DNA of 64,000 nt. Origin: Novosphingopyxis iocasae (GTDB lineage: Bacteria > Pseudomonadota > Alphaproteobacteria > Sphingomonadales > Sphingomonadaceae). This document shows, one piece after another, positions 54,824-63,701 of this stretch (positions within the stretch are counted from its first letter, which is position 1; each line of letters opens with the position of its first letter). Under the pieces are notes generated by a model. That model did no database searches. It was not told the DNA's origin and worked only from the letters and a program-made list of their open reading frames with translations. Made by a program: the position numbers and the translations under genes. The DNA is taken from contig NZ_CP060495.1 in the NCBI RefSeq assembly GCF_014334095.1, positions 2,542,501 to 2,606,500 on the forward strand, in the 5' to 3' direction.

Positions 54824-55927
54824 ATGGCGCAGGTGAAGTCGGCGCGGCCGCTGGAGCTGTTCAGCCGTGCCGAGTGGAGCGCGCTCACACGGGTGTCGCG
54901 TTGGCGGGGCACGTGGCTGGTGGTGCATTGCTGGGCGGTGATCGCGCTCGTCATCGGCGTGGCGCTGTGGGGCTGGGATGCGCTGGGGCCGCTCGCCGGG
55001 GTGCCGGCGGTGCTGCTCGCCATCGTCATCGTCGGCGGGCGGCAGCTGGGGCTTGCCATCCTGATGCACGACGCCGCGCATGGTCTGCTGAGCCCCGATC
55101 GCCGGTGGAACAACCGGCTGGGCGAATGGCTGACCGGCGCGCCCGTCGGCAGCGATCTCAAGGCCTACCGCACCTATCACCTCACCCACCACCGCTACAC
55201 GCAGCAGGAGGAGGACCCCGACCTCATCCTCTCCAAGCCCTTCCCGACCAGTGGCGCGAGCCTGCGGCGCAAGGTGTGGCGCGATCTGACAGGCCGCACC
55301 TTCCTGCGCACGCGGGGCGCGCAGCTCGCGGCGGCATGGGCGGCGTTGAAGCAGCAACGACCGAAGACCGTAAGCCCTGAGCCTGTCGAAGGGCGTTTCG
55401 CGGACGCGGGTGAGGTAAGCGCAGGAGAGGCGTCCTTCGACAGGCTCAGGACTACGGATGAGGGGCAAGGGAGCGCGAACGGAACCGAGAAGGAGGGCGG
55501 CGATGGCGAAGTGAAGTCCTTTGCCGGTGTCGCCATGCTGCGCTTCCTCGCCGTCAACGCGCTGCTGCTGATTGTGCCATGGGCGCTAGGCGCGGGGCCG
55601 TGGCCGTTCCTGATCTGGATTGCCGCGCTGGCCACCACGTTCCAGCTGTTCCTGCGCGTGCGCAACATCGCCGAACATGCCTGTACCGCCACCGGATCGG
55701 ACGATCCGTTCACCCATGCGCGCACCACCCATGCCAATTGGGCGGAGCGAGCCACCGTCGCGCCCTATTGGGTCAACTACCATTCGGAGCACCATCTGTT
55801 CATGGCCGTCCCCTGTTACCGCCTGCCCGCCGCGCACCGCCTGCTGGCCGCAAAGGGCCTCACGAGCCGCATGACCATCGCGCCCGGTTACGTCGCGGTG
55901 CTGCGGATGGCGGGGGGCGCGGCATGA
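54824..55927 (+). CDS. Membrane fatty acid desaturase carrying an in-frame repeat
   Basis: A 367-residue di-iron membrane desaturase with histidine boxes HDAAH at residues 82-86, HLTHH at 119-123 and HSEHH at 320-324, and hydrophobic segments on both sides of the first pair and before the third. Such enzymes introduce a double bond in membrane lipids. About 30-50 residues between the second box and the next membrane pair come from a palindromic repeat and its surroundings and are probably dispensable loop. GGGGAGGG supports the start. The stop overlaps the argE start by 4 bases. Confidence 0.88.
   Translation: MAQVKSARPLELFSRAEWSALTRVSRWRGTWLVVHCWAVIALVIGVALWGWDALGPLAGVPAVLLAIVIVGGRQLGLAILMHDAAHGLLSPDRRWNNRLGEWLTGAPVGSDLKAYRTYHLTHHRYTQQEEDPDLILSKPFPTSGASLRRKVWRDLTGRTFLRTRGAQLAAAWAALKQQRPKTVSPEPVEGRFADAGEVSAGEASFDRLRTTDEGQGSANGTEKEGGDGEVKSFAGVAMLRFLAVNALLLIVPWALGAGPWPFLIWIAALATTFQLFLRVRNIAEHACTATGSDDPFTHARTTHANWAERATVAPYWVNYHSEHHLFMAVPCYRLPAAHRLLAAKGLTSRMTIAPGYVAVLRMAGGAA
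55368..55457. repeat. In-frame intragenic palindromic repeat (CCTGAGCCTGTCGAAGG arms)
   Basis: Inverted arms CCTGAGCCTGTCGAAGG (within 55368-55393) and CCTTCGACAGGCTCAGG (within 55434-55457) enclose about 40 bases. The first arm is translated as SPEPVEGR and the second as SFDRLRT within the desaturase. The insert keeps the reading frame and adds no stop. The core is a repeat common in sphingomonad genomes, usually intergenic. Confidence 0.85.
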
Positions 55928-57084
55928 GCGCCGATCTGGCGGCCAAGGGCCGGTCGATCCTGGAGACGCTGGTGGGCTTCGACACCACCTCGCGGCTCAG
56001 CAATCTGGCGCTGATCGAATGGGTGGAGGAGTACCTCTCCGGCTTCGGCATCACCGGCCGCCGCGTGCCCAATGCGGACGGCACCAAGGCGAACTTCTAC
56101 GCCACCGTAGGCCCGGATGTGGAGGGCGGGGTGATCCTGTCCGGCCACAGCGATGTCGTGCCGATCGACGGGCAGGACTGGTCGAGCGACCCGTGGACGG
56201 TGACGGAGCGGGACGGCAGGCTGCACGGTCGCGGGACGAGCGACATGAAGGCGTTTATCGCGCTGGCGCTGGCCGCCGTGCCGCGCTTTCGGGGCGGCAA
56301 GCGGCCGGTGCACATCGCGCTGAGCTATGACGAGGAGGTGGGCTGCAAGGGCGCGCCGGACCTGATCGCTAGCATTGCGGACCATGTGCCCGCGCCCGCG
56401 CTCGCCATCGTCGGCGAGCCGACATCGATGGCGGTGGTGACGGGGCACAAGGGCATCGCGCTGCACGAGGTGCGCGTGCGCGGGCATGAGGCGCATTCCA
56501 GCCTCACGCATCTGGGCGTGTCGGCGAACATGGTGGCGATTGGCCTGATGGGCGAGCTGGCGGCGCTGGCGGAGGGGCTGAAGGGACGCGCCGATCCGGA
56601 CAGCCCCTTCACGCCGCCGCACGCCACGCTGACGGTGGGCATGATGAACGGCGGCACGGCGAGCAACATCCTGGCCCGCGATGCCCGCTTCGTCTTCGAT
56701 CTGCGCTGCCCGCCGGGGCAGGACCCGCTGGATATCCTGGCGCCGTTCATGGAGCGGATCGCGGCGGTGGACGCCGAGCTGCAGGCGCGCTTCCCGGAAT
56801 GCGGCGTGCGCGTGGAGCGGCTGTCGCACACCCCGCCGCTGGCCCCCGTCCCCGACGGCCCGGCCGAAGCCTTTGTGCGATCGCTGACCGGAGACAACGG
56901 CCCGGCACTGGCGGTCTCTTACGCCGCCGAAGCCGGGCAATTCGCGCGGGCGGGTTTCGCCACGGTGCTGTGCGGCCCCGGCTCGATCGAGCAGGCGCAC
57001 CAACCCGACGAGTGGATCGCGCTGGAGCAGATCGACCGCGGCGCGGCGTTCATGGAACGGCTGGCGGCGCGGTTGCAGGCGTGA
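55924..57084 (+). CDS. argE: Acetylornithine deacetylase
   Basis: A 386-residue M20-family zinc peptidase-like enzyme that removes the acetyl group of N-acetylornithine in arginine synthesis. The zinc-binding residues are in SGHSDVVP and GRGTSDMKAFIALA, the Glu pair in YDEEVGCKG, and VGEPTSMAVVTGHKG is typical of ArgE. It overlaps the desaturase by 4 bases, so the two are probably cotranscribed although they are not related by pathway. Confidence 0.92.
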   Translation: MSADLAAKGRSILETLVGFDTTSRLSNLALIEWVEEYLSGFGITGRRVPNADGTKANFYATVGPDVEGGVILSGHSDVVPIDGQDWSSDPWTVTERDGRLHGRGTSDMKAFIALALAAVPRFRGGKRPVHIALSYDEEVGCKGAPDLIASIADHVPAPALAIVGEPTSMAVVTGHKGIALHEVRVRGHEAHSSLTHLGVSANMVAIGLMGELAALAEGLKGRADPDSPFTPPHATLTVGMMNGGTASNILARDARFVFDLRCPPGQDPLDILAPFMERIAAVDAELQARFPECGVRVERLSHTPPLAPVPDGPAEAFVRSLTGDNGPALAVSYAAEAGQFARAGFATVLCGPGSIEQAHQPDEWIALEQIDRGAAFMERLAARLQA

Positions 57085-57096
57085 GGCGGGGGCGGG

Positions 57097-58674
57097 TTAG
57101 CGTCCCAACGCCTCGGCAATCAACGCGCGCGTGTTGGCGATGCCGTAGAGCTGGATGAAGCTGCCCATGCGCGGCCCTTGGCTGGAGCCGAGCAGCGTCT
57201 CGTACAGCGCTTTGAACCAGTCCCGCAGGCTCGCGAAGCCGTAGCTCTCATCCTTGCCGATGGTGTAGACGATGGTCTGGATGTCCTCGGCGGCGGCGTC
57301 TTCCGGCAGCTCGGCCAGTTCGGCATCGAGCCGCTCCAGCGCGGCCACCTCGCCGCCCTGCGGTGCACGCCGGTTCAGCGTGGGGGCGATGTAGTCGCGG
57401 GCATAGGCCAGAGCGTTGTCGATCAGGCCGTCCAGCTCCGGATAGCGCTCCGCCGAGGCATCCGGCACGTAGTTGCGCAAATAGCCCCAGACGGCGTCCT
57501 TGTCCGCCTCTCCACCCATCACGCCGACGAGGTTGAGGAGCAGGCCGAAGGTGACGGGCAGCTCCACATCCGGCACGTCGCCGTCATGGATGTGATGCAC
57601 CGGGTTGCCGAGCCGCTTAGCCGCGTCCTGATCCTGCCAGTTCGCGCGGAACTGGTAGTAGTCATCGACCGCGCGCGGGATCACGCCGACATGCAGCTGC
57701 TTGGCGGACTTGGGGTTGGGGAAGATGTAGAAGGCCAGCGACTGGTCCGAGCCGTAAGTCAGCCACTCCTCGATGGTCAGGCCGTTGCCCTTGGATTTGG
57801 AGATCTTCTCGCCCTTCTCGTCCAGGAACAGCTCGTAGATCAGCCCCTCCGGCTTGCGCCCGCCCAGCACCTTGGCGATGCGGCCGGACTGGACGCCGCT
57901 GTCGGTCAGGTCCTTGCCGTACATCTCATAGTCGACGCCCAGCGCCACCCAGCGCATCGCCCAGTCGACCTTCCACTGCAGCTTGGCGTTACCGGCCAGG
58001 ATCGACTGCTCGACCGTCTCGCCGTTCTCGTCCTCGAAACGGACCATACCGGCCTCGGCATCGACCACCTCGACCGGCACTTGCAGCACGACGCCGCTGG
58101 TCGGCGAGACCGGAAGCACGGGCGAGTAGGTCTTACGCCGTTCCTCGCGCAGCGTCGGCAGCATGATGTCCATGATCGCGTCGTAGCGGCGCAGCACGTT
58201 CCTTAGGGCATCGTCGAACGCGCCGCTGTTGTAGCGATCGCTCGCGCTGATGAACTCATAGTCGAAGCCAAAGCGATCGAGGAAGTCGCGCAGCTGCGCG
58301 TTGTTGTGCGCGGCAAAGCTTTCGTGCGTGCCGAACGGATCGGGAATGCGGCTCAGCGGCTTGCCGAGATGCTCTGTCAGCATCGCCTGATTGGGGACAT
58401 TGTCCGGCACCTTGCGCAGGCCGTCCATATCGTCGCTGAACGCAACCAGTCGGCTAGGCGCGCCGCCGGTCAGGATCGTATAAGCCTGACGCACCCAGGT
58501 GGTGCGCTGCACTTCCTGAAAGGTGCCGATATGCGGCAGACCCGATGGGCCGTAGCCGGTTTCGAACAGCACTGGTTCGCCGCCGGGCTTGCCATCGGGA
58601 TAGCGCTTCAGAAGCTTGCGCGCCTCTTCGAATACCCAAGCCTTGCTGTCCGATGCGGCGGTGCGATAATCCAC
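57097..58674 (-). CDS. lysS: Lysyl-tRNA synthetase, class I
   Basis: A 525-residue class I (archaeal-type) lysyl-tRNA synthetase, common in alphaproteobacteria in place of the class II enzyme. The HIGH element is LPHIGT in ETGYGPSGLPHIGT and the KMSKS element is KISKSKGN. The GTG at 58674 is chosen because AAGGAAA lies upstream at normal distance; an ATG at 58707 would add 11 residues without a good site. It converges on argE with 12 bases between and diverges from the helicase gene. Confidence 0.92.
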   Translation of the reverse strand: MDYRTAASDSKAWVFEEARKLLKRYPDGKPGGEPVLFETGYGPSGLPHIGTFQEVQRTTWVRQAYTILTGGAPSRLVAFSDDMDGLRKVPDNVPNQAMLTEHLGKPLSRIPDPFGTHESFAAHNNAQLRDFLDRFGFDYEFISASDRYNSGAFDDALRNVLRRYDAIMDIMLPTLREERRKTYSPVLPVSPTSGVVLQVPVEVVDAEAGMVRFEDENGETVEQSILAGNAKLQWKVDWAMRWVALGVDYEMYGKDLTDSGVQSGRIAKVLGGRKPEGLIYELFLDEKGEKISKSKGNGLTIEEWLTYGSDQSLAFYIFPNPKSAKQLHVGVIPRAVDDYYQFRANWQDQDAAKRLGNPVHHIHDGDVPDVELPVTFGLLLNLVGVMGGEADKDAVWGYLRNYVPDASAERYPELDGLIDNALAYARDYIAPTLNRRAPQGGEVAALERLDAELAELPEDAAAEDIQTIVYTIGKDESYGFASLRDWFKALYETLLGSSQGPRMGSFIQLYGIANTRALIAEALGR

Positions 58675-58718
58675 GTGTGCTGTTTCCTTTTCGTTCCCGA
58701 ATGGCATAAGCGGGAGGC

Positions 58719-61487
58719 GTGACTCACCTACCGTTCCCCGCGCTGCATGCAAGTCATGCGGGCATTTGGCTGGCCGAACCGGGCGCCGCGCCGCGCGCGA
58801 TATCCAAGGGCGATGCCATCGGCAGGGCGGCGGAAACGCCGGTGATTTTGATGAATGCGCCACTGGTGGGGCGGCGGCTGGGCTATCCCGATCTGTCGGG
58901 CCTGGACCTGCTGGAGCTATTCGCGTTCGTCCATCCCGCCCGCTTCATGGTGCCGACACCCGCCGGGCTGGCGCGGGCGTTGCGGCTCGAAACCGGCGCT
59001 GAAAATCCACTCGGAACATCTGCGTCCGCGGATGCCGACATCCCATCGCTCTACCTCTCGGCGGCCGAAGCGTTGCTCGAAACGCTCGGCGATCCGGCAT
59101 GGGCGGAGCGCGAGGGCGCGTGGAACGCTGCGCAGGCGCTGTTTCGCCTGCGCTGGCCTTGGGCAGCCGAAGTCGCGCGCCGAATCAAGCGCCCGGAAAA
59201 GGCGGAGCGCTGGCTGTTCGCCAAGCTTCCCGAGTGGGAAGAGCGGCCACCGCGCGCGCAGCCCAAGCAGGTGCGGGTCGACGAGGATGAAGCGCTCAAA
59301 AGCCTGGCGAAGCTCACAGGAGAGAGCGCGGAGCGACGTGAGGGGCAGCGCTCCTACGCTGTAGAGGCAGCCAAGGCATTCAATCCGCGCGCCGTGAAGG
59401 GGCAGCCGAATATGCTGTTGGCCGAGGCGGGGACGGGCATCGGCAAGACTTTGGGCTATCTCGCCCCTGCGCATCGCTGGACCGAGAAGTCGGGCGGGGG
59501 TGTGTGGATCAGCACCTATACGAAGAACCTGCAGCGCCAACTGGTCGGCGAGACGCGGCGTATCTATCCGGACGAAGCGCAGTTTCGCGAGAAGGTGGTC
59601 GTGCGCAAGGGCCGCGAGAACTATCTGTGCCTGCTTAATCTGGAGGACGCGCTGCAGGGTGGGTTTCAGGGCCGCGCCGCCGTGCTGTCGCAGCTGGTGG
59701 CGCGCTGGGCCGCCTATACCCGCGACGGCGACATGATCGGCGGCGATCTGCCCGGCTGGCTCGTCACCCTGTTCCGGCGCAACGGCACGACGGCGCTGAC
59801 CGATCGGCGCGGCGAATGCGTCTATGCGGGCTGCCCGCACTACCGCAAATGCTTCATCGAACGCGCGGCGCGGGCGAGCGCGGACGCGGACATCGTCATC
59901 GCCAACCATGCGCTCGTGATGGTCAATGCCGCACGCGGACGCGAGCAGGCGAGCCAGCCCACGCGCTTGATCTTCGACGAAGGACATCATCTGTTCGATG
60001 CCGCCGATTCGATGTTCGCTGCGGCGCTGACCGGGCAGGAGACGATCGAGCTCAGACGCTGGATCATCGGCCCGGAAGGCAAATCGCGCGGCCGCCGCCG
60101 AGGCCTCGCCGCGCGCCTGGCCGATGTGGCGAGCTATGACGATGAGGGCGGCCGCGCCATCGAGGCGGCCCGCACGGCCGCCACCGCGCTGCCGTCCGAT
60201 GGCTGGCTACAGCGCGTCGCCGAGGGGGATCCGTTCGGTCCGCTTGAGCGGCTGCTCTGGGCGGTGCGCGGCTTCGTCTATGCCCGCGATGAGAGCAAAT
60301 CGGCCGAGGCGGGCTATGGGCTGGAAACCGAGATCGCCGATCTCGACGGGCCCACGGTGGAAGCGATCAACGGCGCGATCGAGGCGCTGGAGATGCTACA
60401 GCGCCCGCTGGTCGTGCTCGGGCGGCGGCTGGAGGCGATCCTCGCCGATCCGCCCGACTGGATGGACGCGCAGGCCCGCGCGCGTATCGATGGCGCGATG
60501 GCGAGCATGAACTGGCGCGTGGATCTGCTGGGCGGCTGGATCGCGCTGCTTTCCAACGCGGTCGGCGCGGCGGATCCCGACTTTGTCGACTGGATGGCGG
60601 TCGATCGGTTCGAGGGCCGCGATTTCGACGTCGGGCTGCACCGGCACTGGCTCGATCCGATGCGGCCGGTGGCCGAAATCGTGCTGAAGCCCGCGCACGG
60701 CGTGATTGTCACCTCCGCCACGCTGCGCGGCGGCGGGGATTGGGACAATGCGCAGGCACGCTCTGGCGCTATCCATCTGGACAGGCCCGCCGATCAGTTC
60801 ACCGCCGTCAGCCCGTTCGACTATGCGAACCAGGCCGAGCTAATGATCGTCACCGACATTAAGCGCGGCGACACCGCGGCGCTGGCCAACGCCTATGGGC
60901 GATTGATCGAGGCGAGCGGGGGCGGGGCGCTAGGCCTGTTCACCGCCATCCGCCGCCTGCGCGCCGTACATGCGCGAATCGCGGACAGGCTCGCGCGGTC
61001 CGGCCTGCCGCTCTACGCGCAGCATGTCGATCCGATCGATACCGGAACGCTGGTAGATATCTTCCGGGACGATCCGCGCGCTTCGCTCCTCGGCACCGAT
61101 GCGCTGCGGGACGGCGTCGACGTCCCCGGTCATTCGCTGCGGCTCGTTATCATGGAGGGCGTGCCCTGGCCCAAGCCCAATATCCTGCACCGGGCGCGCA
61201 AGCTGGCGGCGGGCGGCAGCGCCTATGACGACCGAATCATTCGCGCCCGGCTGGCGCAGGCTTTCGGCCGCCTGATTCGCCGGGCCGACGACCGCGGACG
61301 CTTCGTGATGCTCTCCGCGGCCATGCCTTCGCGCTTCCTCGACGCCTTCCCAGCGGGCACGCCGGTTCGCCGTGTGACGCTGGCTGAAGCGATTTCCAGC
61401 ATAAGCGGCCTTTCGGAGCATCGCGAAAGCGGGCAAGAAGGGGTGGGGCTGGAAAAGCTGCTGGGCGAGGACCTGATCGACCGATGA
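58719..61487 (+). CDS. DinG/XPD-like ATP-dependent DNA helicase with Fe-S cluster motif
   Basis: A 922-residue superfamily 2 helicase. The N-terminal 200 residues are not typical of DinG. The motor has Walker A EAGTGIGKTLGYL, the DEAH-type box FDEGHH, and a late motif QAFGRLIRRADDRG. The four-cysteine Fe-S cluster is suggested by NYLCLLN and CVYAGCPHYRKCF. Such helicases unwind 5'-overhang or D-loop structures in repair. The start is GTG. It overlaps the following phosphatase gene by 4 bases. Confidence 0.88.
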   Translation: MTHLPFPALHASHAGIWLAEPGAAPRAISKGDAIGRAAETPVILMNAPLVGRRLGYPDLSGLDLLELFAFVHPARFMVPTPAGLARALRLETGAENPLGTSASADADIPSLYLSAAEALLETLGDPAWAEREGAWNAAQALFRLRWPWAAEVARRIKRPEKAERWLFAKLPEWEERPPRAQPKQVRVDEDEALKSLAKLTGESAERREGQRSYAVEAAKAFNPRAVKGQPNMLLAEAGTGIGKTLGYLAPAHRWTEKSGGGVWISTYTKNLQRQLVGETRRIYPDEAQFREKVVVRKGRENYLCLLNLEDALQGGFQGRAAVLSQLVARWAAYTRDGDMIGGDLPGWLVTLFRRNGTTALTDRRGECVYAGCPHYRKCFIERAARASADADIVIANHALVMVNAARGREQASQPTRLIFDEGHHLFDAADSMFAAALTGQETIELRRWIIGPEGKSRGRRRGLAARLADVASYDDEGGRAIEAARTAATALPSDGWLQRVAEGDPFGPLERLLWAVRGFVYARDESKSAEAGYGLETEIADLDGPTVEAINGAIEALEMLQRPLVVLGRRLEAILADPPDWMDAQARARIDGAMASMNWRVDLLGGWIALLSNAVGAADPDFVDWMAVDRFEGRDFDVGLHRHWLDPMRPVAEIVLKPAHGVIVTSATLRGGGDWDNAQARSGAIHLDRPADQFTAVSPFDYANQAELMIVTDIKRGDTAALANAYGRLIEASGGGALGLFTAIRRLRAVHARIADRLARSGLPLYAQHVDPIDTGTLVDIFRDDPRASLLGTDALRDGVDVPGHSLRLVIMEGVPWPKPNILHRARKLAAGGSAYDDRIIRARLAQAFGRLIRRADDRGRFVMLSAAMPSRFLDAFPAGTPVRRVTLAEAISSISGLSEHRESGQEGVGLEKLLGEDLIDR

Positions 61488-62029
61488 AGAAACTGACGCT
61501 GATCCGCCACGCCAAGTCCGATTGGTCGGACGAAGGCCTGCGCGATGTGGACCGCGCGATCAACGAGCGCGGCTGGCGGGCGGCGCGGGTGATCGGCAAC
61601 TGGATGGCCGAGCAGCGCTTGCTGTTCGATCTTGTGCTGGCGAGCCCTGCCGTGCGCGTCGCCGAGACGCTTGACGGGTTGGTCGAAGGATATGGACGCA
61701 AGCTTGAGCCGGAGATCGACAAGCGCATCTATCTGGCGTCCTCGGTCACGCTGATCGAGGTGCTTCGTGACCGCGGCGGCGCGGCGGAGCATGTCATGAT
61801 GTGCGGCCACAATCCGGGCATGGAAGACCTCGTGCTGGATCTGGTGCCCGATAACGGCGCTGGCGGCCCGCGCGAGGATGTGGAAGAGAAGTTCCCCACC
61901 GCATCCGTTGCTGAGATAGCGCTCGATATCGACGATTGGGCCGACTTGGACAATCGCAAGGGGCGCCTGAAACGGTTCACACGGCCGCGCGATCTTGCCC
62001 CCGATCTGGGTCCGCAATATCTGCGCTGA
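61484..62029 (+). CDS. SixA-like histidine phosphatase
   Basis: A 181-residue phosphoglycerate-mutase-fold protein: the nucleophile His is in LIRHAKSDWSD, the second His in MMCGHNPGMEDL, and Arg residues in ASPAVRVAET. SixA dephosphorylates phosphohistidine proteins, but other members act on small molecules. It starts inside the end of the helicase gene. The pairing is not explained by known function. Confidence 0.88.
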   Translation: MKKLTLIRHAKSDWSDEGLRDVDRAINERGWRAARVIGNWMAEQRLLFDLVLASPAVRVAETLDGLVEGYGRKLEPEIDKRIYLASSVTLIEVLRDRGGAAEHVMMCGHNPGMEDLVLDLVPDNGAGGPREDVEEKFPTASVAEIALDIDDWADLDNRKGRLKRFTRPRDLAPDLGPQYLR

Positions 62030-62153
62030 CTGTCCCGGTTCTGCACGGCCCGGTCGGGTGAGTTGAACCGAAGTCTTTCCAATGTATTAATTCTTCAGCG
62101 GCTGTTCAGCAGATAGCCTCTTTATTTGAAGCATGCGCATCTGGAGAGTCGAA

Positions 62154-62945
62154 ATGTCCGTGTTCAAAGTTCGCAATGCCCTCTTGCTCGCTGCCACCAG
62201 TCTTGGACTGGGCGCTTGTACCGGTCTCTACGGTGACGGCCTTTATACCGGAGTCTCGGTAGGTACCGGCTATTATGACGGCTACGGCTACAATGATGGC
62301 TATTATGGGTATAATAATTACAGCCAGTTCGGTGATCCCTATTGGGGTTGGTATGGTGATTATTACTATCCAGGCTCAGGATATTACGTCTACGATCGCT
62401 ATCGCCGGCCTTACCGCTGGAACGATTATCAGCGAAATTACTGGATCCAGCGGCGCAATAGCTGGCGCGGGGATTATCGGCGCGATGGCTATTGGGGTGA
62501 TTTCGACAGGGATCAGCGGCGCCGTTATGACCGGGGCGATTATCGCCGCGGAGATCGTGACGGCGACGGGCGTCGCTGGCGCGGACGGGATGGCGATGGT
62601 GACCGGCGCGGCTGGCGCGGTCGTGATCGCGACGGCGATGGTGATCGTGACCGTCGTGGTCGTTATCGTAGGGACGATCGTGCCGGATATCAGGGCGGCG
62701 TGGCTGCCGGTGCCAATGTCAGCGTAGAAGAGGCGCGCGCCCAGGCAGTTGCCCAAGCGCGCGCAGCTCGGCAGGCGCGACGCGCTAACGCGGGGGCAGA
62801 GCAGCCCGGTCGCCGCGGAAACGCGGGCACCGCGGAAGCACGTGCCGCCGCCGTGGCGAGGCGGGCGGAGGCCGTTCGCGAAAGGGGAGAGCGGATGCGC
62901 GAACTTCGCGATCCGCGGCTTCAATCCAGGGTTCGGCCGGACTGA
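62154..62945 (+). CDS. Tyr/Gly-rich and RGD-repeat lipoprotein
   Basis: A 263-residue protein with leader MSVFKVRNALLLAATSLGL and lipobox LGAC. Residues 25-95 are rich in Tyr, Gly, Asp and Trp; residues about 125-190 are repeats of RGD, DGDG and RRW units; the C-terminal third is Ala/Arg rich and helical. CTGGAGAG supports ATG 62154. RcnB-like YxxDP-type motifs are not clear. It probably stays at the cell envelope and may bind metals or polyanions; this is guesswork. Confidence 0.8.
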   Translation: MSVFKVRNALLLAATSLGLGACTGLYGDGLYTGVSVGTGYYDGYGYNDGYYGYNNYSQFGDPYWGWYGDYYYPGSGYYVYDRYRRPYRWNDYQRNYWIQRRNSWRGDYRRDGYWGDFDRDQRRRYDRGDYRRGDRDGDGRRWRGRDGDGDRRGWRGRDRDGDGDRDRRGRYRRDDRAGYQGGVAAGANVSVEEARAQAVAQARAARQARRANAGAEQPGRRGNAGTAEARAAAVARRAEAVRERGERMRELRDPRLQSRVRPD

Positions 62946-62963
62946 AACAGCCGATAGCGGATA

Positions 62964-63320
62964 TCAGCTGGCGTCGAGGGCGCTCTCGAGGCGCTGACGG
63001 ATAGCTTCCAATTCTTTGACGACCCGGTCCATCTCGGCCGGGTCGTTTTCCGTTGCAGCGGACGCCTCTTGTGAGCCGCCGGCAGCTTCGAGATGGCGGC
63101 GCGCGCCCTTGATCGTGAAGCCGCGTTCTTGCAACAGCGCGCGGATCTCGCGCACCAGCGCCGCATCCTCGGCGCGATAATGGCGGCGGCCGCCCGCGCG
63201 CTTGAGCGGCGTCAGCATCGGGAACTGCTCTTCCCAATAACGCAGAATATGCGGTTTCACGCCGATTTCGTCGGCCATTTCTCCGATGGTACGAAACGCG
63301 TCTTCGGCTTTGTCGGTCAC
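62964..63320 (-). CDS. MerR-family transcriptional regulator
   Basis: A 118-residue protein with an N-terminal helix-turn-helix (TIGEMADEIGVKPHILRYWE) and wing GGRRHYRAEDA, followed by a dimer helix and a C-terminal tail without a recognisable ligand domain. In alphaproteobacteria this kind of MerR regulator often follows ihfA; its target is unknown. It lies 17 bases after ihfA on the same strand. Confidence 0.92.
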   Translation of the reverse strand: MTDKAEDAFRTIGEMADEIGVKPHILRYWEEQFPMLTPLKRAGGRRHYRAEDAALVREIRALLQERGFTIKGARRHLEAAGGSQEASAATENDPAEMDRVVKELEAIRQRLESALDAS

Positions 63321-63337
63321 GTCAGTTGGCCGACGGA

Positions 63338-63637
63338 TTAATCATTGGCGAGCACGCGGCTGCGCATCTGCTGGCTGGGCCGGAACGTCAGCACGCGGCG
63401 CGGGGCGATCGGCACTTCGACGCCGGTTTTGGGATTGCGCCCGATCCGCTCACCCTTGTCGCGCAGGACGAAAGTGCCGAAGCCGGAAATCTTGACGTTC
63501 TCACCGCCCAGAAGCGCATCGCCAATATGGCCGAGGATCGATTCGATCATCCCCGACGCATCAGCGCGGGAAAGACCGACCTGCCGGTTCAATATATCTG
63601 CAAGATCGGCGCGGGTCAGGGTGCCTTCGGATCGCAT
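63338..63637 (-). CDS. ihfA: Integration host factor subunit alpha
   Basis: A 99-residue DNA-bending protein of the HU/IHF family ([49 protein letters not shown]). The heterodimer with IhfB bends DNA for recombination, replication and transcription. The ATG at 63637 follows GGAGACGCC. It lies between fabH and a MerR regulator, the normal alphaproteobacterial arrangement. Confidence 0.95.
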   Translation of the reverse strand: MRSEGTLTRADLADILNRQVGLSRADASGMIESILGHIGDALLGGENVKISGFGTFVLRDKGERIGRNPKTGVEVPIAPRRVLTFRPSQQMRSRVLAND

Positions 63638-63701
63638 GGCGGCGTCTCCATCTGATTTTCTGTGCGATAACATAGCGCTTTGCAGCGAATCTGTAAAAGA
63701 T

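Noticed and set aside
54548-55468. A minus-strand frame overlapping the desaturase and the specificity subunit, reading SPEPVEGR and FDRLR
   Set aside because: The motif comes from the palindromic repeat, which reads alike on both strands; the plus-strand desaturase with three histidine boxes is the real gene.
58671-58697. GGAAC-N17-CGTG on the minus strand before lysS
   Set aside because: The -10 match is imperfect and overlaps the GTG start codon, so it cannot serve that gene.
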